Shown: positions 43,428-50,795 of the stretch, one piece after another
Position numbering within the stretch: the first letter of the stretch is position 1
How the letters are laid out: every line of letters starts with the position of its first letter
NCBI RefSeq assembly: GCF_014297445.1
Contig: NZ_JACORU010000012.1
Coordinates: forward strand, 111,268 to 175,267
Reading direction: 5' to 3'
DNA length: 64,000 nucleotides
DNA from: Ramlibacter albus
GTDB taxonomy: Bacteria > Pseudomonadota > Gammaproteobacteria > Burkholderiales > Burkholderiaceae_C
The notes under the pieces: generated by a model
The model's database searches: none
Seen by the model: the letters and a program-made list of their open reading frames with translations, nothing else
What the model was told of the DNA's origin: nothing
Made by a program: the position numbers and the translations under genes

Positions 43428-43610
43428 GGCCTCGTTTCTTGTAGGAACTGGCCATTCTGGAAGTGCGGTGTGCTCCGCCGTGCAGGAGCGGCCGTACTGG
43501 TGCCGTAGGTGCTTGCCTACACGCGCAACGGGCGGCGGCGGGCCAGCCGTTGCAGGGAACCGAACAGTCCGGCTTGCAACTCAGCCATCGCAGATCATGG
43601 AGGCAAGCTG
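43428..43610. other. Divergent intergenic region between glgB and the orphan gene
   Basis: This 183-bp region must hold promoters for the whole glycogen/trehalose operon (-) and the orphan gene (+). The only structure I can support is the inverted repeat GTAGG-TGCTTG-CCTAC at 43505-43520. I see no consensus -35/-10 pair on either strand and no PIP-box-like hrp element. Confidence 0.4.
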
Positions 43611-45581
43611 ATGAAAGTGACCGGTGCGCAGAAATCCCCCCAGACCACGCGAACCCACGGCGAGGACAAGGCAGACAAGCCCGCGCCGAAGGCGCACGAA
43701 GCAGGCTTTTCCCGGCCGCCCGCAAGGGAACCAGCGCCGTTGGCGCCATTGAGGATTTGGCCGCGCGACGACACGGCGCCGTCGGCCAGCGCGCATAAAT
43801 ATTCGCTCGCGCAAATGGAGGCGGTTGTCCAGGAGGCGTTCAGGACCGGGAAGCACTACATCGACTTCGTCGACGGCATCGTCAGCTGCGGCTCTGAAAA
43901 GCGTCTCGACCTGAACTCGCCGCTGCACATGGATCGCCTCTACCAGAACCTCTTCCAGCACCTGCTGCACAATCGCCCACCGCAGGCCTGGCGCCCGCGG
44001 GACCGGCTGGCCTGGCAGGACTGTGCAACGCGCTACGTCACCGCGCTGGTGGTCAGGTGCACTCACAGGTGCAGGGCCGACAAGACCGCCTGTGGCGCAC
44101 TGAAGCTGGGCGAGTTCATGGTCCTGAAAAAGGACCTCGCGGCGGCCACCGGGCTGCCTTGCGCAGAGTTCCGTGCGCAGGAGGACAAGTTGAGCCTCGG
44201 TCTGCCCGCCGGCACCGATACGTCGACCGAGATCGGGATCACACTGCAGAGACTCCGCGCGATGCAGGCCAACCTGGACGCGGCCCACATGGCGAATCTC
44301 GACTGCTGGATGTGCGCCATCGACCAGGCCTTTTACGAGATGGTGACGACGCAAGAGCCCCCGCACTCACCTCCCTTCACGCGGGAAGACCTGCAGGAGG
44401 TTCTGGGGCGCATGGCCTGCAACGAAAAGCTGCTGGAGGCTGCACCGACCGGCATGATGCGCGCGCTGCGGCGCGACCCGTCGCTGTCGGACGATCTGCT
44501 TGCCCATCTGGACTGGGTGCTCGACTGCTACGAGAATGTCGATCTCACGAGCATCGGTGTGGCGTCCTTCATGCCTGCCGCTTCCGCAACCGCCTTGATG
44601 CTTCTCCTGCCACCCGGCAAGCTGCAGCAACTGGTCGTCAGCCATGACGACGTGAACTGGATCGTGAAACAGGTATTCCTGTTCCTGGGTCACCTCTCGC
44701 GCTGCCGCTGGGGCGCCGAACACAATGCGGCGGTTCAGTCGGGGGACGACGTCATGCTGGGAATCGCCCGGCTTGCAGTGAGGTTCACGGAAGAGGGAAG
44801 AAGGGACTTCTTCGACTGCCTGATGGAGCCTGCGCTTGCGCTGCGAGCCAATGCCGACCGCCTTGAAGAGCTCCTGCGCGTGAGGGACCAGCTGCGGCTT
44901 GCCGGAGAGGACGCGGGTTTCGACGATGAGCCGATCGGTGAACTGCTGGACCACTTCGTTCCACAAGCGCCCCTGGCGCTCGGAGTCGGCAGCCCCGTCC
45001 GGGCCGCGCTGATCGAGTGGCACGCCTCGGCTGCCGCCCTGGCGGCCACACCGGCTGCAGCCACAGGGACGAGGACCTCAGCTTTGGGCGCCATGGGTGA
45101 GCCGGTTGCAACTGCAACTGCAACTGCAACGGCAGCGGCATCGACAGCGGCGTCGACAGCGGCAACATCAACGGCAGCCACAGGTGCAACGCCCGTGGCG
45201 ATGGCCCCGGGCCTGAAAAAGAAGTGGCAGCAATTCAAGGTGGCGAAGGCCGCGAGAGAGCGGACGGCCGCGGCAGCGGGTGATTCGCAAACCGCGCGCC
45301 CGGTGGAGACAAAGGCGCCCGCCAAAGGCACGCCCAGGGAAAAAGCCAAGGGCAAGGCCGGGCTGCCCGAGAAGTACGCGCCGCAACCCGGCGCGAAGAA
45401 GCGCTTCGACGCAAAGGACCACAACCATCCGCAGAACCTCAAGGCCCTGCCGAAGAGCGAAGCCAGGCGCCGCCTGCAGTCAATGCGCGACCGGACGGGC
45501 CGCTTTGCCGACAACGAGCGCGTGCATGCCCACCAGACGAAGCACAAACCCAACAATTCGAGCGTGCCCGACGTCGACTGA
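43611..45581 (+). CDS. Large orphan protein of unknown function, 656 residues
   Basis: I do not recognise this protein. ATG 43611 is chosen because GGAGG (43599-43603) precedes it by 7 nt. The N-terminal 75 residues are rich in Lys, Pro and Thr and look disordered. Residues 80-470 are a helical, globular region with clustered cysteines (VRCTHRCRADKTACG, LDCWMCAID). Residues 480-545 are an Ala/Thr low-complexity linker encoded partly by a GCAACT repeat. The last 110 residues are very basic (KKKWQQFKVAKAARER; EARRRLQSMRDRTGRF). There is no signal peptide or membrane helix. Codon use looks less GC-extreme than in neighbours, and the gene is the only plus-strand one between two minus-strand operons, so recent acquisition is possible. 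Confidence 0.65.
   Translation: MKVTGAQKSPQTTRTHGEDKADKPAPKAHEAGFSRPPAREPAPLAPLRIWPRDDTAPSASAHKYSLAQMEAVVQEAFRTGKHYIDFVDGIVSCGSEKRLDLNSPLHMDRLYQNLFQHLLHNRPPQAWRPRDRLAWQDCATRYVTALVVRCTHRCRADKTACGALKLGEFMVLKKDLAAATGLPCAEFRAQEDKLSLGLPAGTDTSTEIGITLQRLRAMQANLDAAHMANLDCWMCAIDQAFYEMVTTQEPPHSPPFTREDLQEVLGRMACNEKLLEAAPTGMMRALRRDPSLSDDLLAHLDWVLDCYENVDLTSIGVASFMPAASATALMLLLPPGKLQQLVVSHDDVNWIVKQVFLFLGHLSRCRWGAEHNAAVQSGDDVMLGIARLAVRFTEEGRRDFFDCLMEPALALRANADRLEELLRVRDQLRLAGEDAGFDDEPIGELLDHFVPQAPLALGVGSPVRAALIEWHASAAALAATPAAATGTRTSALGAMGEPVATATATATAAASTAASTAATSTAATGATPVAMAPGLKKKWQQFKVAKAARERTAAAAGDSQTARPVETKAPAKGTPREKAKGKAGLPEKYAPQPGAKKRFDAKDHNHPQNLKALPKSEARRRLQSMRDRTGRFADNERVHAHQTKHKPNNSSVPDVD
45108..45130 (+). 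repeat. In-frame GCAACT hexanucleotide repeat
   Basis: GCAACT is repeated 3.8 times without interruption and is followed by imperfect GCG/ACA/TCG triplets to about 45190. It encodes the Ala-Thr dipeptide repeat of the orphan protein. Because the unit is 6 bp, slippage would change linker length without shifting the frame. Confidence 0.75.
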
Positions 45582-45584
45582 CGC

Positions 45585-46298
45585 TCACACGCCGAGGTAC
45601 TGGTCGAGCAGCATGGGCTGCGACCGCAGCGCCTTCGACGTGCCTTCGTAGGCCACTTCACCCTTGACGAGGATGACGTTGCGGTCGGTGACCTGGGTGA
45701 CGTGCTTCCAGTTCTTGTCGACGATGACGCTGGAGATGCCGCTCTCGCGGATGAGCGAGCAGATGCGCCAGATCTCGCGCGCGATCAGCGGCGCGAGGCC
45801 CTCGGTCGCCTCGTCGAGGATGAGCACGTCGGGGTTGGTCATCAGTGCGCGGCCGATGGTCAGCATCTGCTGCTCGCCGCCGCTCAGCTGCTGGCCGCCG
45901 TGGTGGATTCGCTCGGCCAGGCGCGGGAAAGTGTCGAGCACGCGGTCATAGGTCCAGTCGCGCTGGCCCCTCGTGCCCGGCCGCGCGGCCATCACGAGGT
46001 TTTCCTTCACGCTCAGGTTGCCGAAGATGCCGCGGCCTTCGGGCACGTAGGCAATGCCGAGCTGGGCGATTTCGTACGACGGCCTGCTGGTGACGTCCTT
46101 GCCGGCAACGGTGACCGTGCCCTCCCTTGCGGGAACGAGCCCCATGAGCGTCTTGAGCAGCGTGCTCTTGCCCATGCCGTTGCGGCCCATCAGGCCGATG
46201 GTCTCGCCGCGGTCGACGTGGAAGTCGATGCCGCGCAGGACGTGGCTCGAGCCGTAGTAGGTGTGCAGGCCCTTCGCGTCGATGAGCCGTTCAGCCAT
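45585..46298 (-). CDS. livF: ABC transporter ATP-binding protein, LivF type
   Basis: This 237-residue ATPase is of the branched-chain amino acid/aromatic acid (HAAT) uptake family. Walker A GRNGMGKST is near residues 40-48, the signature LSGGEQQMLTIGRAL near 139-153, and Walker B VLILDEATEGLAP near 158-170. The gene overlaps livG by 8 bp and ends the minus-strand benzoate operon. Its stop lies 3 bp from the convergent orphan gene with no terminator between. Given the benzoate-CoA ligase upstream, benzoate or a related aromatic acid is the probable cargo. Confidence 0.93.
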   Translation of the reverse strand: MAERLIDAKGLHTYYGSSHVLRGIDFHVDRGETIGLMGRNGMGKSTLLKTLMGLVPAREGTVTVAGKDVTSRPSYEIAQLGIAYVPEGRGIFGNLSVKENLVMAARPGTRGQRDWTYDRVLDTFPRLAERIHHGGQQLSGGEQQMLTIGRALMTNPDVLILDEATEGLAPLIAREIWRICSLIRESGISSVIVDKNWKHVTQVTDRNVILVKGEVAYEGTSKALRSQPMLLDQYLGV

Positions 46299-47046
46299 GC
46301 TCTTCCTCACCGAGGTACGCCGACTGCACGGCCGCGTCGTTGCGCACCTGCGACGGGGTTCCACTGGCGATCACCTGCCCGTTGACCATCACGGTCAGGT
46401 GATCGGCAAGGGCGAACACCGCATCCATGTCGTGCTCGACAAGCATCATCGCGTGCTGGGGTTTGAGCTTCAGCAGCAGCTGTACCATCCGCTCCGCTTC
46501 GGCGGTGCCCATGCCGGCCAGCGGTTCGTCCAGCAGCAGCACCTGCGGATCCGTCGCGAGCGTCATGGCGATCTCGAGCTGGCGTTGCTCGCCGTGGCTT
46601 GCTGCGCCTGCGATCGAGTCGCGGCGAGAAGTCAGGCCCGCAAGCTCCAGCGCCTTCTCGGCCCGCTCGTTCGACTCGCGCACGCTCGATGCAAGCGACA
46701 ACCAACGCGCCGCGTGCGGCGTACGCGACTGCGCCGCCAGCCGCACGTTCTCCCACACGGTGAACGGCAGGAAGATGTTCGTCTTCTGGTAGCTGCGCCC
46801 CAGCCCCGCGCGCGAGATGCGCTCGGGGTTCCAGCCTGTCACGTCCTGCCCGCCGAGCGTCACGTTGCCGGAGGTCGGCGCGATGTCGCCGGAGAGCAGG
46901 TTCGTCAGCGTCGACTTGCCCGCGCCGTTGGGGCCGATCACGGCATGGATGCGATCGCGCCACAAGTTGAGCGACACGTCGTTCACAGCGGCCAGGCCGC
47001 CAAAACGCTTGGTGAGGTTCTTCGCTGAAAGAAGCACCTCACTCAT
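46291..47046 (-). CDS. livG: ABC transporter ATP-binding protein, LivG type
   Basis: This 251-residue ATPase is the second nucleotide-binding subunit of the HAAT importer. Walker A GPNGAGKST is near residues 38-46. The signature reads ASHGEQRQLEIAM instead of LSGGQ, as is usual for LivG. Walker B VLLLDEPLAGMG and the LVEHDMDAVF switch region follow. It overlaps livM and livF by 8 bp each, and should form a heterodimer with LivF beneath the LivH-LivM channel. By operon context it serves aromatic acid, probably benzoate, uptake. Confidence 0.93.
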   Translation of the reverse strand: MSEVLLSAKNLTKRFGGLAAVNDVSLNLWRDRIHAVIGPNGAGKSTLTNLLSGDIAPTSGNVTLGGQDVTGWNPERISRAGLGRSYQKTNIFLPFTVWENVRLAAQSRTPHAARWLSLASSVRESNERAEKALELAGLTSRRDSIAGAASHGEQRQLEIAMTLATDPQVLLLDEPLAGMGTAEAERMVQLLLKLKPQHAMMLVEHDMDAVFALADHLTVMVNGQVIASGTPSQVRNDAAVQSAYLGEEEHG

Positions 47047-48031
47047 CGCGCTTCCTCCGCAGCACCCGCTCCGCCAGGCCGAGCAGGCCGCGCGGCGCGA
47101 GGACCACCACGCCGACGATGAACAGGCCCATCCACAACTGCCAGTGCTTGCCCGTGTTGAAGCCGCCGATCGAAGGCAGGTCCTTGAACTCGTGCAGCAC
47201 CCACTCGAACGCGAACGACCCCGCGATCGCGCCGGCGAAATTGCCCATGCCGCCGAGGATCACCATCATGATCGCGTGCGCGCTCATGTGGAAACCCATC
47301 AGCTCCGGGTTCACGAAGCCCGTCTGCGCCGCCCACAGGAAACCGGCAAGTCCCGCCAGCGCACCCGCGAGCGTGAACGCGGCGAGCTTGTAGCCGAAGG
47401 TGCCGAACCCCATCGCGCGCATGCGGTGCTCGTTGACGCGGATGCCCGCGAGCGTGCGGCCGAAGGGGCTGAAGAGCAGGCGGCGCAGGAACAGGTACAC
47501 GAGCAGCAGCACCGCCAGCGTGAAGTAATAGAAGACGAGCTTGTTCTCCAGGTCGAACAGGTGGGCGTTGGGCTTGAAGTTGATGTACAGGCCGTCCGAG
47601 CCGCCCAGCACCTTGTTGTCGAAGAACAGGTAGAACACCATCTGCGCGAACGCCATGGTGACCATGATGAAGTAGATGCCGTGCGTGCGCACCACGAAGA
47701 AGCCGATGACGAGCGCCGCAAGCCCTGAAGCCGCAACGGCCGCGGGCAGCGTCCACAACAGGCTCACCGCCTCGCCCTGCGGCGTGAGGAAGGCGATGGC
47801 ATAGCCGGCAAGGCCGAAGAACGCCGCGTGCCCGAGCGACACGAGGCCGGTCACGCCGAGCAGCAGGTCCAGGCTCATCGCGAAGATCGCGAGGATCATC
47901 ATCCGCGCAACCATCTGCGCGTAGAAGTCGGTCGCCATCAGCGGGAACGCCGCGAGCGCGACGAACGCCAGCCCCAGCACGATCTGGAGACTGCGCGGGA
48001 GCGTCTCGAGGTTGGCTTTCGCGGCGCTCAT
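47039..48031 (-). CDS. livM: ABC transporter permease, LivM type
   Basis: This 330-residue inner-membrane permease has about eight to ten hydrophobic segments. It carries the LivM hallmarks LLLGVTGLVSLGHAAFFGLAGY near residues 54-75 (GLVSLGHAAFFG core) and the cytoplasmic coupling region with RVNEHRMRAMGFGTFGYKL near 215-233. It pairs with LivH to form the channel. It overlaps livH by 4 bp and livG by 8 bp. The cargo is inferred from operon context to be benzoate or another aromatic acid. Confidence 0.92.
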   Translation of the reverse strand: MSAAKANLETLPRSLQIVLGLAFVALAAFPLMATDFYAQMVARMMILAIFAMSLDLLLGVTGLVSLGHAAFFGLAGYAIAFLTPQGEAVSLLWTLPAAVAASGLAALVIGFFVVRTHGIYFIMVTMAFAQMVFYLFFDNKVLGGSDGLYINFKPNAHLFDLENKLVFYYFTLAVLLLVYLFLRRLLFSPFGRTLAGIRVNEHRMRAMGFGTFGYKLAAFTLAGALAGLAGFLWAAQTGFVNPELMGFHMSAHAIMMVILGGMGNFAGAIAGSFAFEWVLHEFKDLPSIGGFNTGKHWQLWMGLFIVGVVVLAPRGLLGLAERVLRRKRDE

Positions 48032-48891
48032 TGCTTGAACAGGCCTTCAGGTTTCCACAGCAGGACAGCGGCCATAAGCATGTAGACCAGCATGCCCGCC
48101 ACCTGCGGCAGCAGCACCTTGCCGAAGGTGTCGACCAGGCCGACGAGCAGCGCGGAGATGAGCGCGCCGCGCACCGAGCCGATGCCCCCGATCACCACCA
48201 CCACGAAGCACATGATCAACACCTGCGAGCCCATGTTCGGGTACACGCTGGAGATCGGCGATGCGATCATCCCCGCCACGGTGGCCAGGCCCACGCCCAG
48301 CGCAAACACGATGGCGTGAATGAGCTTGATGTTCACGCCCAGCGCCTCCGTCATGTCGCGGTTGAACGCGCCGGCACGGATCTTCATGCCCAGCCGCGTC
48401 TTCGAGATCAGGAAGTACAGGCCCAGCGCGAGCACGATGCACACGCCCGACATGAACAACCGGTACACCGGGTAGGAGAGGTTGTCGGTGAGCGGGATCG
48501 AGGCCGAGAGCACGTCCGGGATCTTCACGCCGTGGACGTCGTCGCCCCACAGGATCGAGCGCATTTCCTCGAAGATGTAGATGAGGCCGAACGTCAGCAG
48601 CACCTGGTCGAGGTGGTCGCGGTGATAGAAGTGGCGGAACAGCACGCGTTCGAGGAGCAGGCCGAACACCACCGACAGCGCCGCGCCGCCGACGATCGCG
48701 AGCGCGAGGCTGCCGGTCATCGACGACAGCGACCACGCGAGGTACGCACCCAGCATGTAGAAGCTGCCGTGCGCGAGGTTCACGACGCCCATGATCCCGA
48801 AGATGAGCGTCAGCCCGGCCGCCAGCATGAACAGCAGCAGCCCGTACTGCACGCTGTTGAGGATCTGGATGAGGAAGTTGGCGACGTCCAT
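48028..48891 (-). CDS. livH: ABC transporter permease, LivH type
   Basis: This 287-residue inner-membrane permease starts with a hydrophobic helix (QILNSVQYGLLLFMLAAGLT) followed by the family motif GVVNLAHGSFYMLGAY near residues 34-49. The coupling region FNRDMTEALGVNIKLIHAIV is near 176-195. It is the partner of LivM. It starts 9 nt after the LysE/RhtB gene and overlaps livM by 4 bp, so it belongs to the same tight operon as the binding protein and the benzoate-CoA ligase. Confidence 0.92.
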   Translation of the reverse strand: MDVANFLIQILNSVQYGLLLFMLAAGLTLIFGIMGVVNLAHGSFYMLGAYLAWSLSSMTGSLALAIVGGAALSVVFGLLLERVLFRHFYHRDHLDQVLLTFGLIYIFEEMRSILWGDDVHGVKIPDVLSASIPLTDNLSYPVYRLFMSGVCIVLALGLYFLISKTRLGMKIRAGAFNRDMTEALGVNIKLIHAIVFALGVGLATVAGMIASPISSVYPNMGSQVLIMCFVVVVIGGIGSVRGALISALLVGLVDTFGKVLLPQVAGMLVYMLMAAVLLWKPEGLFKQ

Positions 48892-48900
48892 TCGCTGTTT

Positions 48901-49527
48901 TCAGGCGCTCCGGCGCGAGAACAACAGCAACCCGCCCATCAAGGTGAAAAGCCCGCCGCAAACCCGGTTGATCCAGCGCACCACGTGCGCCTGCCGCAGC
49001 TTCGGCGCGACGTAGCCCACGCCGAACGCGCAGGCGGTGAGCATCAGGAAGTCGCCGAAAACGAACGTGCCCGAGAGGATGGCGAACTGCGCGAAAACGG
49101 GCTGGGTGGGATCGATGAACTGCGGGAAGAAAGCCGCGAAGAAGAGCAGCGCCTTCGGGTTGCTCGCGCCGACGAGGAAGCCTTGCAGGAACATGGAGCG
49201 TGTCTGCACCGGCACATCGCTTGCAATTTGCAGGCCCGCGCCGCCGCCACTGCGGAACGTCCTGATCCCGAGCCAGATGAGATAGGCCGCGCCGATCGCT
49301 TTCAACACGGTGAACGCGGCCTCCGACGCCGCGAGCAGCGCACCGAGGCCGAGCGCCGACAGCGCCATGATGCACACGCTCGCCGCCAGTGCACCGAAGG
49401 AAGACGCCATCGCGGCCCCCCGGCCATGGTTGATGGCATTGGTCATGCACATCAGCATGGTCGGCCCGGGGGCCAGGATGAGCAGCACCACGGCTGCGAG
49501 GTAAAGGAGATACGTCGAGGCCGTCAC
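48901..49527 (-). CDS. LysE/RhtB-family exporter inside the liv-type operon
   Basis: This 208-residue inner-membrane exporter of the LysE/RhtB superfamily has about six hydrophobic segments. The N-terminal family motif APGPTMLMCMTNAINHGRGA lies near residues 18-37 and FLVGASNPKALLFFAAFFPQF near 116-136. The start is GTG 49527, overlapping the binding-protein stop as GTGA. A longer in-frame extension over the binding-protein gene was rejected. An efflux protein within an aromatic-acid import operon is unusual. It could relieve overload of benzoate or of an amino acid, but its substrate cannot be read from the sequence. Confidence 0.9.
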   Translation of the reverse strand: MTASTYLLYLAAVVLLILAPGPTMLMCMTNAINHGRGAAMASSFGALAASVCIMALSALGLGALLAASEAAFTVLKAIGAAYLIWLGIRTFRSGGGAGLQIASDVPVQTRSMFLQGFLVGASNPKALLFFAAFFPQFIDPTQPVFAQFAILSGTFVFGDFLMLTACAFGVGYVAPKLRQAHVVRWINRVCGGLFTLMGGLLLFSRRSA

Positions 49528-50711
49528 GCCATCTTGCACCCGGCGCCCGAGTCCGCCAGCGCCTTGGCCGCGATGCCGACCACCTTGTTTTCCTTGTTCT
49601 CGACGCGGCGCAGGTAGATGTCCTGCACGGGGTTGTGCGACTTGCTCATCGTCCACTTGCCGCGCGGGCTGTCGATGGTCTGGGTTTCCAGCGCCTTGTA
49701 CAGCGCCTGCTTGTTGCCGATGTCGCCCTTGACCGCGGCCACGCCCTGCGCCAGCAGCAGGCCCGTGTCGTAGCCCTGCACGGCGTAGACGTCCGGCTGC
49801 ATCTTGAACGTGGTGGCGTAGGCCGTGCGGAACTGCTTGTTGCGCGGCGTGTCCAGCGAGTCGCTGTAGTGCATCGTGGTCATGATGCCGTCCGCGGCCG
49901 GGCCGGCGGCGTCGAGCACGCCCTCGGTCAGGAAGCCCGAGCCCCACAGCGGGATCTTGTCCTTCAGGCCGGCGGCCGCGTAGTCGCGGATGAACTTGGC
50001 CGCGCCGCCGCCCGCGAAGAAGCAGGCCACCGCGTCGGGCTTGAGCGAGGCGATCTCGGTGAGCAGCGCCTGGAACTCCACGTTGGGGAAGGGCAGGCCG
50101 AGCTCCTTGACGATGGTGCCGCCGGCCTTGGTGTAGCTGTCCTTGAAGCCCTCGAAGGCTTCGTCGCCCGCCGCGTACTTCCACGTGATCCACGCGGTGC
50201 GCTTCAGGCCCTTGTCCATCATCGGCTTGCCCAGCGCCAGCGTGGGCTGCGAATTGGTGAACGAGGTGCGGAACACGTTGGGTGCGCACTGCGCGCGCGT
50301 GGCGGCGTGAACGCCGGCATTGGGGATCAGGCTGAGGACGCCGCTTTCGCGGGCGACGCGCTGGATGCCCATCTGCACGCCCGAGTGCACGGTGCCGATC
50401 AGCACGTCGACCTTGTCGCGCTGCACGAGGCGGTTGGCGTTCTCGACGCCCTTGGACGGCTCGGACTCGTCGTCCACCTTGAACCACTCGATCTCGCGGC
50501 CGCCCAGCTTGCCGCCCTTCTCGTTGATGGCCATGCGCACGCCGTTCTCGATGGCCACGCCCAGCTGCGCGAACGTGCCGGTGTAGGGCAGCATGAAGCC
50601 GACGCGGATCCTGTTGGACTGCGCCCGCACGATCTCGGGCAGCAGCAGGCCGGTGGACGCGGCGCCGACGACGGCGGCACCGCGGGCGAGGACGAGGCGG
50701 CGGGTGGTCAT
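49524..50711 (-). CDS. ABC transporter periplasmic binding protein, probably for benzoate
   Basis: This 395-residue type I periplasmic binding protein is of the LivJ/LivK-like family. An N-terminal export signal (TTRRLVLARGAAVVGAASTG) contains an Arg pair and could be a Tat signal. The mature part begins RIRVGFMLPYTGTFAQLGVA. It delivers the ligand to LivHMGF. It lies between the benzoate-CoA ligase (84-nt gap) and the LysE-type gene (4-bp overlap). That position, and the divergent box genes, make benzoate the likely ligand. AAGGAAG lies 6-12 nt before the ATG. Confidence 0.9.
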   Translation of the reverse strand: MTTRRLVLARGAAVVGAASTGLLLPEIVRAQSNRIRVGFMLPYTGTFAQLGVAIENGVRMAINEKGGKLGGREIEWFKVDDESEPSKGVENANRLVQRDKVDVLIGTVHSGVQMGIQRVARESGVLSLIPNAGVHAATRAQCAPNVFRTSFTNSQPTLALGKPMMDKGLKRTAWITWKYAAGDEAFEGFKDSYTKAGGTIVKELGLPFPNVEFQALLTEIASLKPDAVACFFAGGGAAKFIRDYAAAGLKDKIPLWGSGFLTEGVLDAAGPAADGIMTTMHYSDSLDTPRNKQFRTAYATTFKMQPDVYAVQGYDTGLLLAQGVAAVKGDIGNKQALYKALETQTIDSPRGKWTMSKSHNPVQDIYLRRVENKENKVVGIAAKALADSGAGCKMA

Positions 50712-50739
50712 TGCGTTTCTTCCTTCGTGGGTGATTTAG

Positions 50740-50751
50740 TTTAGGCTTAAA
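50740..50751. promoter_or_regulatory. Near-palindrome upstream of the binding-protein gene
   Basis: TTTAGGCTTAAA (TTTA-4 bp-TAAA arms) lies in the unusually AT-rich 84-bp gap between the ligase gene and the binding-protein gene, 29 bp before the latter's ATG. It could be part of an internal promoter or operator. It does not match the TGCA-containing sites of the boxR region. Confidence 0.25.
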
Positions 50752-50795
50752 GCATTTTTACCCGAAGTCGCGCGCCCGCGCCACATGAATAACCC

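Noticed and set aside
43428..43610. PIP-box or other hrp-type promoter for the orphan protein
   Set aside because: I looked for TTCGC-type direct repeats and found none; no type III secretion genes are in the window.
48901..50487. Longer version of the LysE/RhtB gene (528 codons)
   Set aside because: The upstream part is the shadow of the binding-protein gene. GTG 49527 gives a normal-length exporter.
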